Position numbers and translations under genes: made by a program. 64,000 bases of DNA from Crocinitomicaceae bacterium (GTDB taxonomy: Bacteria > Bacteroidota > Bacteroidia > Flavobacteriales_D > Sanyastnellaceae), in assembly GCA_002700285.1 (NCBI GenBank), contig PACT01000028.1:35225-99224 (forward strand), read 5' to 3'. The number at the start of each line of letters is the position of its first letter. The stretch's first letter is position 1. The notes below the pieces were generated by a model. That model had not been told where the DNA came from. It did not search any database and saw nothing but the letters and a program-made list of their open reading frames with translations. Below are positions 1 to 10,690 of the stretch, piece by piece.

Positions 1-35
1 TTACAATATCTGCAAACTATCGCCTTTCATACAAG

Positions 36-1298
36 TTAAACGAGCATTAAAACGGGATTCTCAAGAAGGTTTTTAAAATCCTTTAAGAATGCAGCACCTG
101 TTGCGCCATCGACGACTCTGTGATCGCAACTAAGTGTTACTTTCATCACATGTCCTGGCACGACCTCTCCATTCTTAACGACAGGCACATCACTTATCCC
201 TCCAATGGCAAGAATACACGCATCTGGCGGATTAATAATCGCCGTGAAATTCTCTATACCAAACATTCCTAAATTAGAAATTGTAAACGTACTTCCCTCC
301 CAATCGCTGGGTTGCAATGTTTTGTCTTTTGCCTTTCCAGCAAATTCTCGAACCTCTTCTCCTATGGTTGCAAATGATTTGCTATCAGCAAACCTCACCA
401 CAGGAACTAACAATCCATCCTCAACTGCAACTGCAACACCAATGTTTACATGTTCGTTGTAGCGAATTTTATCTTCCAACCAACTGCTATTTACAGCTGG
501 GTTTTTCCTTAAAGACACAGCAGCAGATTTAACAACCATATCATTGAATGAGATTTTATACAAACCTTGGGCATTGATGGCATTTCTAGCCTGGATTGCA
601 TTTGACATATCAACGGATACGGACAGGTAGAAGTGGGGAGCCGAGAACTTACTTTCTGCCAGACGACGTGCAATGGTTTTACGCATTTGACTCACGCCGA
701 CCTCAGAAAACCTTTCCTGACTTATGACAGGCATGCCAGTAGCGCTTGCCATTTTAAAATTCTCCACGTCACTCTTGACAACACGTCCACCTTCACCAGA
801 TCCAGGGATTCTATCAAGAGAGAGGCCCAATTTGTCAGCCAATTTCTTCGCTAAAGGAGATGCAATTACACGAGTATTTTGGGGCCGGGATACCGGAGCA
901 GTAGCGGCAGCTACTGGCGCTGGTGAAGCCGGAGGTTTTTGTGGCGTGACGTCATTCGACACAATTGCAACAGGAGGTGTGTCATTCGATTCTGAAGCAG
1001 GTTCATCTGAAACAATATCTGCTTTGGCGGCATCGGCCAATAGTTTTTTAATGTCCTCTCCCTTTTCACCTAAAACACAAAGCACACCATCAACGGGCGC
1101 AGCATCTCCAGTTTGAACACCGATGTGTAATAGAACGCCGTCTTGAAATGATTCGAATTCCATCGTGGCTTTATCTGTTTCTATTTCGGCCAGAAGTTCT
1201 CCGCTTTCAACCACATCACCCACTTTTTTATGCCAAGCAGCCACAACTCCTTCAGTCATGGTATCACTTAATTTGGGCATACGTACAATCTCAGCCAT
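36..1298 (-). CDS. pdhC: Pyruvate dehydrogenase E2 component (dihydrolipoamide acetyltransferase)
   Basis: N-terminal lipoyl domain (EIETDKATMEFES), E3-binding segment (ASPLAKKLADKLGLSLDRIPGSGEGGRVVKSDV) and catalytic DHRVVDGATGA motif; adjacent to E1 alpha. Confidence 0.95.
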   Translation of the reverse strand: MAEIVRMPKLSDTMTEGVVAAWHKKVGDVVESGELLAEIETDKATMEFESFQDGVLLHIGVQTGDAAPVDGVLCVLGEKGEDIKKLLADAAKADIVSDEPASESNDTPPVAIVSNDVTPQKPPASPAPVAAATAPVSRPQNTRVIASPLAKKLADKLGLSLDRIPGSGEGGRVVKSDVENFKMASATGMPVISQERFSEVGVSQMRKTIARRLAESKFSAPHFYLSVSVDMSNAIQARNAINAQGLYKISFNDMVVKSAAVSLRKNPAVNSSWLEDKIRYNEHVNIGVAVAVEDGLLVPVVRFADSKSFATIGEEVREFAGKAKDKTLQPSDWEGSTFTISNLGMFGIENFTAIINPPDACILAIGGISDVPVVKNGEVVPGHVMKVTLSCDHRVVDGATGAAFLKDFKNLLENPVLMLV

Positions 1299-1318
1299 GG
1301 CTCTATTATTTAGATATT

Positions 1319-2329
1319 TCAGTCTTTAACAAAAGGGTAATCTTCTTGAACATAAACGTCCTTGTATAACTCTGACGCATCAGGCTTGGGACTTTCCTCC
1401 GCAAATTTAACGGCTTCTTCTATCACCTCCTTCACTTTCTTTTCGACAGATTTCAACTGCGCTTCAGTCATCCATTTCTGATCTAACAGCACACCACGTA
1501 CGTACTTCACAGGATCTTGATCCTGGAAAGTAGATACCTCATCCTTGGTTCTGTATTTCTGAGGGTCTGACATCGAGTGACCTTTATATCTATACGTTTC
1601 AATATTTAACAACGTGGGACCTTCTCCCTTCCTCCCTCTATCTGCCGCGCGTTTTATCGCATCACATACTGCTTCAGGACTCATACCGTCCACAGTTTCT
1701 GAGGGCATGTCATAACTGTCGCCCATCTTAGATAAATCATGCACATTTGTGGTACGCTCGACACTTGTACCCATCGCATATTGATTGTTTTCGATGATGA
1801 AAATAACTGGTAATTTCCAGTTCATAGACATATTAAAGGTCTCGTGCAGAATACCTTGACGAGAAGCGCCATCACCCATAAAGCAAACGGTCACGTTGTC
1901 TTCTTCACGATATTTATCTGCAAAAGCAATGCCTGCACCGAGCCCAATTTGGCCTCCCACAATACCATGACCACCAAACAGGTTCTTGTCCTTGTCAAAC
2001 ATATGCATGGAGCCCCCTTTTCCCTTGGAGCAGCCTGTAATTTTACCATACAGCTCGGCCATTACAACTTTTGGATCCGTCCCTAAAACCAATGGATGCG
2101 CATGGTCACGGTAGGCTGTAATGACTCTATCAGTGGGTTTGATCGCCTCTTGCATACCAGAAAGCACTGCTTCTTGACCGATATATAAATGACAGAAGCC
2201 ACCAAATTTTTGTTGGATATACAACTGACCACACTTCTCCTCAAACTTACGCATGAGGTACATGTCTTTATACCACTTGCGGTACACGGCCTCTGAATGA
2301 GGGAGTTTGTTTAATTTCTTCTTTGCCAT
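1319..2329 (-). CDS. pdhA: Pyruvate dehydrogenase E1 component subunit alpha
   Basis: GGHGIVGGQIGLGAGIAFA and MGDGASRQGILHETFNMS TPP-binding motifs; start set to the internal ATG (MAKKKLNK). Confidence 0.95.
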   Translation of the reverse strand: MAKKKLNKLPHSEAVYRKWYKDMYLMRKFEEKCGQLYIQQKFGGFCHLYIGQEAVLSGMQEAIKPTDRVITAYRDHAHPLVLGTDPKVVMAELYGKITGCSKGKGGSMHMFDKDKNLFGGHGIVGGQIGLGAGIAFADKYREEDNVTVCFMGDGASRQGILHETFNMSMNWKLPVIFIIENNQYAMGTSVERTTNVHDLSKMGDSYDMPSETVDGMSPEAVCDAIKRAADRGRKGEGPTLLNIETYRYKGHSMSDPQKYRTKDEVSTFQDQDPVKYVRGVLLDQKWMTEAQLKSVEKKVKEVIEEAVKFAEESPKPDASELYKDVYVQEDYPFVKD

Positions 2330-2448
2330 GAGCAACGTATGCAAATTATTTCTTCATCTTATTAAACCTTTTAAAATAAAGATGGTCTAATTATCAGGCA
2401 AATATAACTTCCTGTACATTTGCAACACCTAATATCAACCCATTTTTT

Positions 2449-3243
2449 GTGTCTGCAATCGAGAACTTTTTTAATTCGTATATACATATCGGCTTACAAG
2501 AGCTAGAAGATGTTGCGCTTATGGATAGAAGCGAGAAGAAATATGTCATTCCTATCGCATGGTGTGGTGACATTTCGAAGAAGCTGAGCACAGACTATAA
2601 TATCCTTGAAATTAAGAAAAAAAGGCACTTTAGATATGACAACCTGTACTTCGACACACCAGATAACATATGTCTACAGGATCATATTCGAGGCAGAAAA
2701 ATCAGGTTTAAAGTGCGCATAAGATCATATTCCAATTCTAACATCAGCTTTTTGGAAGTCAAATCACGAAATGTCTATGGCAGATCACAAAAGATGCGCA
2801 TTCAAAGAACGTCTGAGAAATGGGACAGTCCTCTTACCTCAAAAGAACAAGAATTTCTTGAAAAGTGTGTGTCTTTTGCTGCTGAGTTAAAACCTGTTCT
2901 TTATAGCAGTTATTCTCGATATACCATCGCCAATATTGAGAAAGGTGAGCGCATCACTTTCGACACCAATCTTGAATACAAAACACTCACAGGAGAAACA
3001 TACAAACCCCTTGATGGATTAGCTGTAGTTGAATTAAAGCAGGCCGAGACAGACAGAAGATCTCCTTTAATTAGTATCTTTCGAAACCGAAATGACAGAA
3101 GATCCCCTTTGGGAAGGACGATTAGAATAAGTAAATATATCTTGGGGCGATTGCATACAAACAAACACCTATCTGCCAAAGCTTATCATGAAAGCCTGAA
3201 GGAGCTGACTCGTGCAAAACAAGTCAGCATAAGTATTACCTGA
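2449..3243 (+). CDS. VTC-domain / polyphosphate polymerase-like protein
   Basis: MDRSEKKYVIP...RYDNLYFDTPDN...KVRIRSY...FLEVKSR...SRYTIAN...TFDTNLEY...VVELKQ pattern of CYTH/VTC fold proteins; GTG start likely; TACATTTG promoter-like box at 2415-2422. Confidence 0.8.
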   Translation: MSAIENFFNSYIHIGLQELEDVALMDRSEKKYVIPIAWCGDISKKLSTDYNILEIKKKRHFRYDNLYFDTPDNICLQDHIRGRKIRFKVRIRSYSNSNISFLEVKSRNVYGRSQKMRIQRTSEKWDSPLTSKEQEFLEKCVSFAAELKPVLYSSYSRYTIANIEKGERITFDTNLEYKTLTGETYKPLDGLAVVELKQAETDRRSPLISIFRNRNDRRSPLGRTIRISKYILGRLHTNKHLSAKAYHESLKELTRAKQVSISIT

Positions 3244-3253
3244 ACAAAAAATA

Positions 3254-3868
3254 ATGAACCCAGAAACCATATCTCTCATCATCGGATTTATTGCAAATCT
3301 TGTGTCCAGTCTTATCGTTGTTAGACTTATTTACCACCTTGCATCAAAGCGACGAGACTATGTTTTCACATTTATGCTTGTATCATCATCTGTCTTTTTC
3401 CTTTGCACACTCCTCAGTGGAGTTGAAATAGAGATGGGATTCGCGCTTGGTCTATTTGCTATTTTCAGCATCATTCGATACAGAACTGATGCAATTCCAA
3501 TCAGGGAGATGACCTATCTCTTTATTGTTATTACACTTGCCGTGATAAACGCATTGGCTCCACAAGCAACAGGATGGGGTATCATCGTCATTGCAAACGC
3601 GGGTATTTGGGCGATTGCATTTGTTCTAGAACGACTTTGGTTTGTGAAGCATCTGGCCACAAAAATTGTCGTTTATGACAGAGTTGATTTAATTCATGCT
3701 GGAAGAAGAGAGGAGTTGAAAGCTGACCTTGAAGAACGCACAGGCGTTGATATCCATTCAATTATGATCGGAAAAGTTGATCTTCTAAGAGATACTGCAG
3801 TCATAAGGGTTCATTTCTATGCAGACTTACAGCCTGATCATTTTGAGGATTCTAACCAAATATCATAG
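3254..3868 (+). CDS. DUF4956-like multi-pass membrane protein
   Basis: N-terminal hydrophobic helices with GFALGLFAIFSIIRYRTDAIPIREMTYLF motif; immediately follows the VTC gene. Confidence 0.8.
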   Translation: MNPETISLIIGFIANLVSSLIVVRLIYHLASKRRDYVFTFMLVSSSVFFLCTLLSGVEIEMGFALGLFAIFSIIRYRTDAIPIREMTYLFIVITLAVINALAPQATGWGIIVIANAGIWAIAFVLERLWFVKHLATKIVVYDRVDLIHAGRREELKADLEERTGVDIHSIMIGKVDLLRDTAVIRVHFYADLQPDHFEDSNQIS

Positions 3869-3874
3869 AGAAAC

Positions 3875-4363
3875 CTACTTCTTTTTCCTTTCCTTTAAGA
3901 GAACGACTGCATGGGCACTTATGCCGTCCTGAGTTCCAACGAAACCTAATTTTTCAGTCGTCGTGGCCTTGATGCTTATCCTGTCAAGTTCAACGTGAAG
4001 GATCTCTGCGATGACCTTACGCATGGCATCAATAGAATTTGACACCTTCGGTGTCTGAAGGCAGATTGTCGTGTCGAGATTCCCAAGCTCCCAACCCAGA
4101 TCCTCAATCTTATGCCAAGTTTCAGAAAGTAATTTCTTACTGTCTATGCCTTTGTATGCAGGATCATGATCTGGAAAATGGAACCCGATGTCTCTTAATG
4201 CAAGTGCGCCTAAAAAAGCATCGCATATCGCGTGGAGCAACACATCAGCGTCTGAATGACCCACCGCGCCTTTATGATGTGGCAATAAAATGCCACCTAG
4301 CCATAATTCCTCACCCACCTCAAGACGATGAACATCGTAACCATATCCAATCTTAATGTCCAT
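3875..4363 (-). CDS. ispF: 2-C-methyl-D-erythritol 2,4-cyclodiphosphate synthase
   Basis: GYGYDVHRLEVGEELWLGGILLPHHKGAVGHSDADVLLHAICDA signature. Confidence 0.97.
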   Translation of the reverse strand: MDIKIGYGYDVHRLEVGEELWLGGILLPHHKGAVGHSDADVLLHAICDAFLGALALRDIGFHFPDHDPAYKGIDSKKLLSETWHKIEDLGWELGNLDTTICLQTPKVSNSIDAMRKVIAEILHVELDRISIKATTTEKLGFVGTQDGISAHAVVLLKERKKK

Positions 4364-5619
4364 TAATTGATCGATTGAGACGCCGAAGCTAAATCGCTGA
4401 ATTGCATTCTCAAAGTAAAGCGAAGGGTGTTCGCTAGTGGATTTTGTTGCGTTGTACTCACGAGATAACTCAGATCGATAGTAAATACCGTGTACTTCAT
4501 ACCAGCACCCATTGTGATAAATTGTCTATTTCCTTTTGAAAAGTGCTCATAAAAGTATCCCGCTCTGAAGGCAAAAACCTCTGCAAACTCATATTCCAAA
4601 CCTCCACCAAGATTAATCTCTCTCAACTCCTCACGAAAAATACTGCCAGGCGTTACTGCGAATGTACCATCATCATTAAAATCAACAATACCCGGTGCAT
4701 CATAAAAAGACTGAACGATGCCCGTTGCGACACCTACATCAGGTGAATATCCACTCACGATTGTATTCCCATCATTCTGATCATAGACGGGCGCCGTAGG
4801 CACCAGTAGTTTATTTCCATCTATTGTAAAAGTCAATGCATTATAATCATCAAGCACCATTTTATAGGCCACCCCCAATCGGAGGTTCGCGGGAATGAAG
4901 TCACGGGCAGCGGTCTCCGTGTAACTCATTTTTGAGCCAATATTTGAAATGTTCATTCCGAAATTAAATGTTCCATCTTTTCCTCCCCAATTTGCTTGAT
5001 CGTTTGTATAAAACATACTCACATCCGCAGCTACAGAGATTCCTGGCTTTGATTCTGCGCCTGAAACACTCACGCCTCCGGTGAGATTTGAATGCACAAA
5101 TCGGCCCGCGATGCCTCCGCTAAATTTATCTGTAAAACGTTGAGAGAAACCTGCATCTAAACTTAATTCAGCAGGTTTAAAATCCCGAATCGTTGTGCCA
5201 ACCTCATCCGTAAATGTGATGTTTCCTAAACTGAAATATCGAAGTGCTACTCCATAAGCTTGCTTGCGGTTTACTTTACGAACCATCGTCAAGTAGGCAA
5301 GATTCATATCATCCACAAGCGCACGTAGCCATGGCGCATAGCTTAGACTCACCTCTAATTCATTCTCTGAGAAAGCCATTTTTGACGGATTCCAATGGAG
5401 ACTGTTTCCATCAGGGGAAAGTGCAACGCCAGCATCTCCCAAGGCACCTGATCGTGAATCTGGGGCGATCATCAAAAAAGGAACGGCAGTAGTAATGGTA
5501 TTAAGCTGAACTAATGAAGCCGCCTCGCCAGGATCTAACTGAGCCTGAAAGTTGCTGAGAGATAACAACATAATTGCTGTCATTACTGACACTCGAGATA
5601 AAAGAAAGATATTCTTCAT
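4363..5619 (-). CDS. porV: T9SS outer-membrane protein PorV (LptO family)
   Basis: RSGALGDAGVALSPDGNSLHWNPSKMAF...LSYAPWLRALVDDMNLAYL, typical PorV/PorQ beta-barrel start; adjacent to porU; overlaps ispF start by 1 nt (TAATG). Confidence 0.93.
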   Translation of the reverse strand: MKNIFLLSRVSVMTAIMLLSLSNFQAQLDPGEAASLVQLNTITTAVPFLMIAPDSRSGALGDAGVALSPDGNSLHWNPSKMAFSENELEVSLSYAPWLRALVDDMNLAYLTMVRKVNRKQAYGVALRYFSLGNITFTDEVGTTIRDFKPAELSLDAGFSQRFTDKFSGGIAGRFVHSNLTGGVSVSGAESKPGISVAADVSMFYTNDQANWGGKDGTFNFGMNISNIGSKMSYTETAARDFIPANLRLGVAYKMVLDDYNALTFTIDGNKLLVPTAPVYDQNDGNTIVSGYSPDVGVATGIVQSFYDAPGIVDFNDDGTFAVTPGSIFREELREINLGGGLEYEFAEVFAFRAGYFYEHFSKGNRQFITMGAGMKYTVFTIDLSYLVSTTQQNPLANTLRFTLRMQFSDLASASQSIN

Positions 5620-5661
5620 GGATTTCTTTAAAAAAACAAATGTAATGACTCAAATTCTGGA

Positions 5662-8600
5662 TTATGGCCTCACAACGATAACTTTACTACCATATTGTGC
5701 AGAAACACCATTTTTCGTTGTCATTTTAATCTTAAAAACATAAACACCAGCAGGAACGTCACCGCCATTTCCGTCACGCAAATTCCATTCTGCAATATCT
5801 GTACGGTTTCCATGTGCCAAAAGTTCCGATTCAAACACTTTTATTTTCTTTCCAGTCACATCGTAAACTTCGACAAGTGCATCTACAACATTACAAACTT
5901 GGTTATGTGACACGCGGAAAGAAACATGATCATATGCTGGATTAGGATAGGCAATCACCGACGCCAATGCCACTTCTAAGGAATTAACAACCAAGAATTC
6001 CGTTGATGCAACCGCACTGTTATTCTGAACATCCCACACCTTTAACTCAAGAGAATGCGCACCGTCCTCAAGGTCATTGAATGGGTACTTTACCACACCA
6101 CTTTTGTAGGTATCCAAATCAGCAGAGAAATAGGTGTTTAAAATAAATGGCGATTCAAATTTGTCATCTAAGACCGCTTTAAGATCGTGACCTATTCCAT
6201 TGCCTACAGTGTTAATTCCACTTTCATCAAATAGCCGCGCATACAGCCAGGGATCTTCATTGGTAATGTCGCCCCTTACAAACAAAGAATCATTCATATA
6301 CAATTGAATGGTGGGTCCCAGATTGTCATTCCCCACATTTTCAGAAGTACCTCCGATCACAAAGTCTTCAGAAGCCCCATGCGCATCCAAATCTCCATCA
6401 ACGGCATAGAGACTTACTCTGCCTGAACCGTATGTGTAATCAATGTCTCTGGGTACGACAAACTCGAATTCAAAAACACCATCTATCACGCTCGCAACCC
6501 CTTTGTGGATGACGTTACGATACATTGTGTAGGAGAATGCGCCCGCCACATTATCATTGTCTAAAGTGCTTATTTGAGAGCGTTTGTCAAAAACTTTGGG
6601 ATAAACAAATCCGTTAAACTCATGTAAAGTGTCGCCCGAAGACGTTCCGACAAAACCACTCATTTTAACGAGATCGAGTGATTTAATCGTATCAGGTATT
6701 TCAGTCACAAATACTCTGTGAGTTGGATAGGCCAATTGCATTGCTGGATCTCCCAAAAGAGAGAAGTTTCTCATATTTGTGACACTCGTAACATCTGAGC
6801 TGTTTTTTGTGTCCTTACAAATATCTCCAAGGCATCTTAACTGCCCTGTCCCTTCATCCTCATCAAGAACTGTTTTAAAAAAAGCCGTATTGAGTTCCTG
6901 ATTTCCTCCACTAAAAACAGTACGTGTGGTCGTCAGCATTCCTACCGCTCCACCATCAGGATTAAACACGATCATCTCCCCTGCAGATTCGACTTCGGGG
7001 TCATCATATCTTGACAATTCGCATGTTGCAGTCATAAAGACAGGCAGACGTTTCTTGTTCGTCCACTCCCTAATCGTGGTCGTATTGAGAATGCGTTCAT
7101 GCGCCCAACCTCTGTCACCTCCATGACCGATATAATCAATAATCAAAGCCCCCTCTTCAACTTTTCGAGCTATTTCTGCTTCTGCTTCATTATATCGTTC
7201 TCCTCCGGGTGTCGCTTCTTGCAAATATGAATCTGGGTATATTTTAATAATATCGTATTCACCGTGTTCTTCTGAAACCCGATTAGAATGCACCTCACTG
7301 TCAGACATATGACGCCAACCATCATTGTTGTTGCCATCTTGATCATCTGTGACAAATATGATTCTGTTGCGCCAAGGGCCAAAAGTGGTCGATGACCCCT
7401 CTGTTTCGCATCCTGCGCCAGCTGTAGAATCCTCGTTCGCACCTGAATACGTTTCTACTTTTGACACAAATGCAAGGGCCTGCGACAAAGTTGGCGCGGG
7501 AATACGCCCCACACCTATTGCAAGTTTGTCCCCAGGAGATTCTCCCATACCTTCTTCTAAAAGTCCAAAATAATCATCCGTCACATAGCTGCTTACTGTA
7601 CTTTCTGAATTGGCGCTCTGAAACGTAAGAAGATTAACCCCATCTGGGTCAAGGTTTCGATTAAAGTACGAACCGTCACCCATAAGCTGAAGATACTTGG
7701 GCTTATCAGCATCACTTTCCGCCCTATCCCATAGCATCATCATCAACATTTTCAAAGCGGTGGGATCAGGAGAACCAGAAGAAAATGCATCAAAAACTTC
7801 GCGTTGACTCACGACCGCCACACGCATTCCCTGATTTGCATGTAACGTTGCGAGTCTCCGTGCTGCTGAGTCCAAAAGAGGCACCGTTACAATGACCAAA
7901 TCCAAATGGCCCAAGCCATGCAAATCTATATTATCAACGGATCCCATGGGTCTTACGCTCTTGGCAGCACCATATCTAAAGGCAACAAAACGCCTTGTTG
8001 TATCTTGTTGGGCTTTCCAAGTTGTTACGTCTCCTTCTTGGCTCAGGAGATTCCGGCGGGGAGAAAGGGGGTCGGTGACGTCCCAAATTTGGTCGACTGA
8101 AGAGGATTCTGTCAAACGATATCTTGCCGCATGATTGAACGACATGTTTTCTGTGCCATTTATAAAAAATTGACCACTTGAAAAAACCAATGCCTGCCTT
8201 GCCTGTACCCTGACATAATCAATCCAACCTTCAGCATCCGCATTTCCTGGTTCAAAAGACATTTCAACATTGACACCATCACCACTCATAGGGACATGAA
8301 GCGATAGGTTTCGTTTCTGAGCGAGAAGCAAACTGCTCTCACTGAGAGAGATGTCAGTGGTACTCACCTCTGTCCCATTACACTGCATCAAGTAATTGCT
8401 CGTAGCGCCAAGGGTTCTTCCTGCGATTCTTGAATCCACCCATCCAGAATCTCCAATGAGATTGGGGATGTTAAATGAAAAACCATAGATTTGACTCCCT
8501 AAACTGGTAAAGCGTTCTCCATAAAATTCTCTGCCACTCTTCGCAATGTTATGAGACTCTATTTCGTGAAATTCTTTTGCCAAATGAGTCTCTAATTCAT

Positions 8601-9477
8601 CTAAAACAGGCAACGACACATCTGCTGCATTTTCAATTCTACTCCCGAATACATTTTGAGGACCATTGATTCTAAGAAAATAATATGCACTGTCAGACCA
8701 AGGATTGAGTTCGTGTTGCCATCGCTCCGAGGATGGATTCCAGTTCCAAGAATCAACACCCGAAGCGTAAAAATAAATGGCATCCTCTTGATTAAATATG
8801 CCATCTGTAGCGCCATCTGCATGAACTTTTATCAATGGCAAGTCCAGTGGTCTGTCATCATTGTTTTGAAAGGGTAAAGCCCTGCCTCCTCCTCCAAACA
8901 ATTGAATGGATGCGAAATCAATCGTATCTGGATTCACACCCGAAGCGACCAAGTCTGCGTAACCAATTTTGAATATACCCTCTTGGCCTGTGGCAAATTT
9001 CAGCCAGGCACCATCAGATAAGACCGAATGTTCTGGCCATACTCTTTGAAACCTACTTCCCCCCACAGGTGAACTCCCTAGCATGCCTGACCAATTCGTG
9101 AGTTTCTCTATGCCCCCCTCCGCGTTCATTCTGTATTTGGGAGATCTGAACTGCGCATACCATTCTTTAGAATGTGTCCCCCTCACAATTCTCCAACCCG
9201 TTTGAATATTATCGTTAATCTCCACTTCACCGTTGCCTTGAACAAGTATCCAATTCAAATCTTGATCGAGCACTTCGATTCCAGACCAATGTGAGGGGAT
9301 TTTCACTTCACCTATGACAAAATTTAAATTTTCGTCATTAAACGACAAATCTGCAACAACAACTTCACCTAAAACAGAGACTTCATCTTGCCCAAAAACA
9401 CCGCATAAAAAAATGACATTTAAGCTGAAAAGCAGAGCGAATAAACGAAGTCGTGTGAATATCATTTTATACTGCAT
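5662..9477 (-). CDS. porU: T9SS C-terminal signal peptidase/sortase PorU
   Basis: C25-like peptidase with IIDYIGHGGDRGWAHE (His) and FMTATCELSRYDDP (Cys) motifs and a C-terminal T9SS CTD-like domain (AYPNPAYDHVSFRV...GKKI...G.YVFKI); start set to internal MQYKMIF. Confidence 0.93.
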   Translation of the reverse strand: MQYKMIFTRLRLFALLFSLNVIFLCGVFGQDEVSVLGEVVVADLSFNDENLNFVIGEVKIPSHWSGIEVLDQDLNWILVQGNGEVEINDNIQTGWRIVRGTHSKEWYAQFRSPKYRMNAEGGIEKLTNWSGMLGSSPVGGSRFQRVWPEHSVLSDGAWLKFATGQEGIFKIGYADLVASGVNPDTIDFASIQLFGGGGRALPFQNNDDRPLDLPLIKVHADGATDGIFNQEDAIYFYASGVDSWNWNPSSERWQHELNPWSDSAYYFLRINGPQNVFGSRIENAADVSLPVLDELETHLAKEFHEIESHNIAKSGREFYGERFTSLGSQIYGFSFNIPNLIGDSGWVDSRIAGRTLGATSNYLMQCNGTEVSTTDISLSESSLLLAQKRNLSLHVPMSGDGVNVEMSFEPGNADAEGWIDYVRVQARQALVFSSGQFFINGTENMSFNHAARYRLTESSSVDQIWDVTDPLSPRRNLLSQEGDVTTWKAQQDTTRRFVAFRYGAAKSVRPMGSVDNIDLHGLGHLDLVIVTVPLLDSAARRLATLHANQGMRVAVVSQREVFDAFSSGSPDPTALKMLMMMLWDRAESDADKPKYLQLMGDGSYFNRNLDPDGVNLLTFQSANSESTVSSYVTDDYFGLLEEGMGESPGDKLAIGVGRIPAPTLSQALAFVSKVETYSGANEDSTAGAGCETEGSSTTFGPWRNRIIFVTDDQDGNNNDGWRHMSDSEVHSNRVSEEHGEYDIIKIYPDSYLQEATPGGERYNEAEAEIARKVEEGALIIDYIGHGGDRGWAHERILNTTTIREWTNKKRLPVFMTATCELSRYDDPEVESAGEMIVFNPDGGAVGMLTTTRTVFSGGNQELNTAFFKTVLDEDEGTGQLRCLGDICKDTKNSSDVTSVTNMRNFSLLGDPAMQLAYPTHRVFVTEIPDTIKSLDLVKMSGFVGTSSGDTLHEFNGFVYPKVFDKRSQISTLDNDNVAGAFSYTMYRNVIHKGVASVIDGVFEFEFVVPRDIDYTYGSGRVSLYAVDGDLDAHGASEDFVIGGTSENVGNDNLGPTIQLYMNDSLFVRGDITNEDPWLYARLFDESGINTVGNGIGHDLKAVLDDKFESPFILNTYFSADLDTYKSGVVKYPFNDLEDGAHSLELKVWDVQNNSAVASTEFLVVNSLEVALASVIAYPNPAYDHVSFRVSHNQVCNVVDALVEVYDVTGKKIKVFESELLAHGNRTDIAEWNLRDGNGGDVPAGVYVFKIKMTTKNGVSAQYGSKVIVVRP

Positions 9478-9592
9478 GTCATTTATTATAATAATAATGC
9501 CAAATTTCGGGCACAATCATGAAACAAACGCAAACAATACAAGGTTATTGCCACCTTAAAGTCGATAAAATTTCCGTATTATTGTGGGTTCA

Positions 9593-10609
9593 ATGGGAAC
9601 CTCTATGTTGAAAACACCTCTAATATCCGTTTTTGGATTCGCGCTACTTGCGGGAATCATGCTTGTTTGCACATCCAATGATGCGCAAGCTCAAGATCCA
9701 GAATTCACGCAATACTATGCGAACCCTCTGTTCTTAAACCCCGCTTTCGCTGGGTCCGACAGATGCCCTCGCATGGTTATGGCATACCGAAATCAATGGC
9801 CTGCCATGAGTGGATCCTATGTCACTCAAGCTGTTTCATATGACCAACACCTTCAAAGTATTCAAGGTGGTTTAGGTCTTACCGTCTTGCGTGATCAGGC
9901 TGGCCAAAACACACTTTCTACGACTCGAGTCACTGGAATGTATGCATATCAGCAAGCACTTACGCGTAAGATTTCGATACGCGCAGCGCTGGAAGCAAGT
10001 TACTTTCAGAAAGCACTCGATTGGAGCAATCTGACATTTGGTGACATGATTGATCCCCGACGTGGATTCATCTATGAAACCCAAGACACCCCCAGAGGCG
10101 GCACAGTTCAAAATGTAGATTTCGGTGCAGGGATGCTCGTATTCACTGAGAAATTTCATCTCGGTTTCGCTGCTCACCATCTGAATGAGCCAAATGAGTC
10201 TTTGGTTGTAGGATTAAGTCGTCTGCCTATGAAGCTCACAATTCATGGAGGCGGTAAATTCCCATTAAAGACAAATATTCGTAGAGAAGTAGTCGCATCT
10301 ATCTCTCCAAGTTTTCTCTTCCGTCAACAAGGTGAGTTTAAGCAAATGAATCTCGGCCTGTTCGTCAATAAAGGACCTCTCTTTGGAGGGGTTTGGTACC
10401 GAGGCGTTGTTTTTACTGACTACCGCGATGCTTTAATTGCTGTTGTAGGTGTCGAAACAGACATCATGCGTTTCGGGTACAGTTACGATATAACAATATC
10501 AGAGCTCACGCCCGCTACTGGTGGTGCTCACGAGCTAAGTATGACCTTAAAATTCGATTGCTCACAAAAAAAAGGCAAGTTCCGCAAAATACCTTGCCCT
10601 ACTTTTTAG
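9593..10609 (+). CDS. PorP/SprF-family type IX secretion membrane protein
   Basis: AQDPEFTQYYANPLFLNPAFAGSDRCPRMVMAYRNQWPAMSGSYVTQAVSYD signature; internal ATG chosen over GTG at 9584. Confidence 0.92.
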   Translation: MGTSMLKTPLISVFGFALLAGIMLVCTSNDAQAQDPEFTQYYANPLFLNPAFAGSDRCPRMVMAYRNQWPAMSGSYVTQAVSYDQHLQSIQGGLGLTVLRDQAGQNTLSTTRVTGMYAYQQALTRKISIRAALEASYFQKALDWSNLTFGDMIDPRRGFIYETQDTPRGGTVQNVDFGAGMLVFTEKFHLGFAAHHLNEPNESLVVGLSRLPMKLTIHGGGKFPLKTNIRREVVASISPSFLFRQQGEFKQMNLGLFVNKGPLFGGVWYRGVVFTDYRDALIAVVGVETDIMRFGYSYDITISELTPATGGAHELSMTLKFDCSQKKGKFRKIPCPTF

Positions 10610-10690
10610 TTATATATGAACCTATAGATCTATTATCGGTCAAGCTAACCTGCAAGAACGATAAACTAACATTCTCAAAATATATATAAG

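Noticed and set aside
724-1116. 130-aa plus-strand ORF opposite pdhC
   Set aside because: Antisense of the Ala/Pro-rich PdhC linker; no independent evidence of coding
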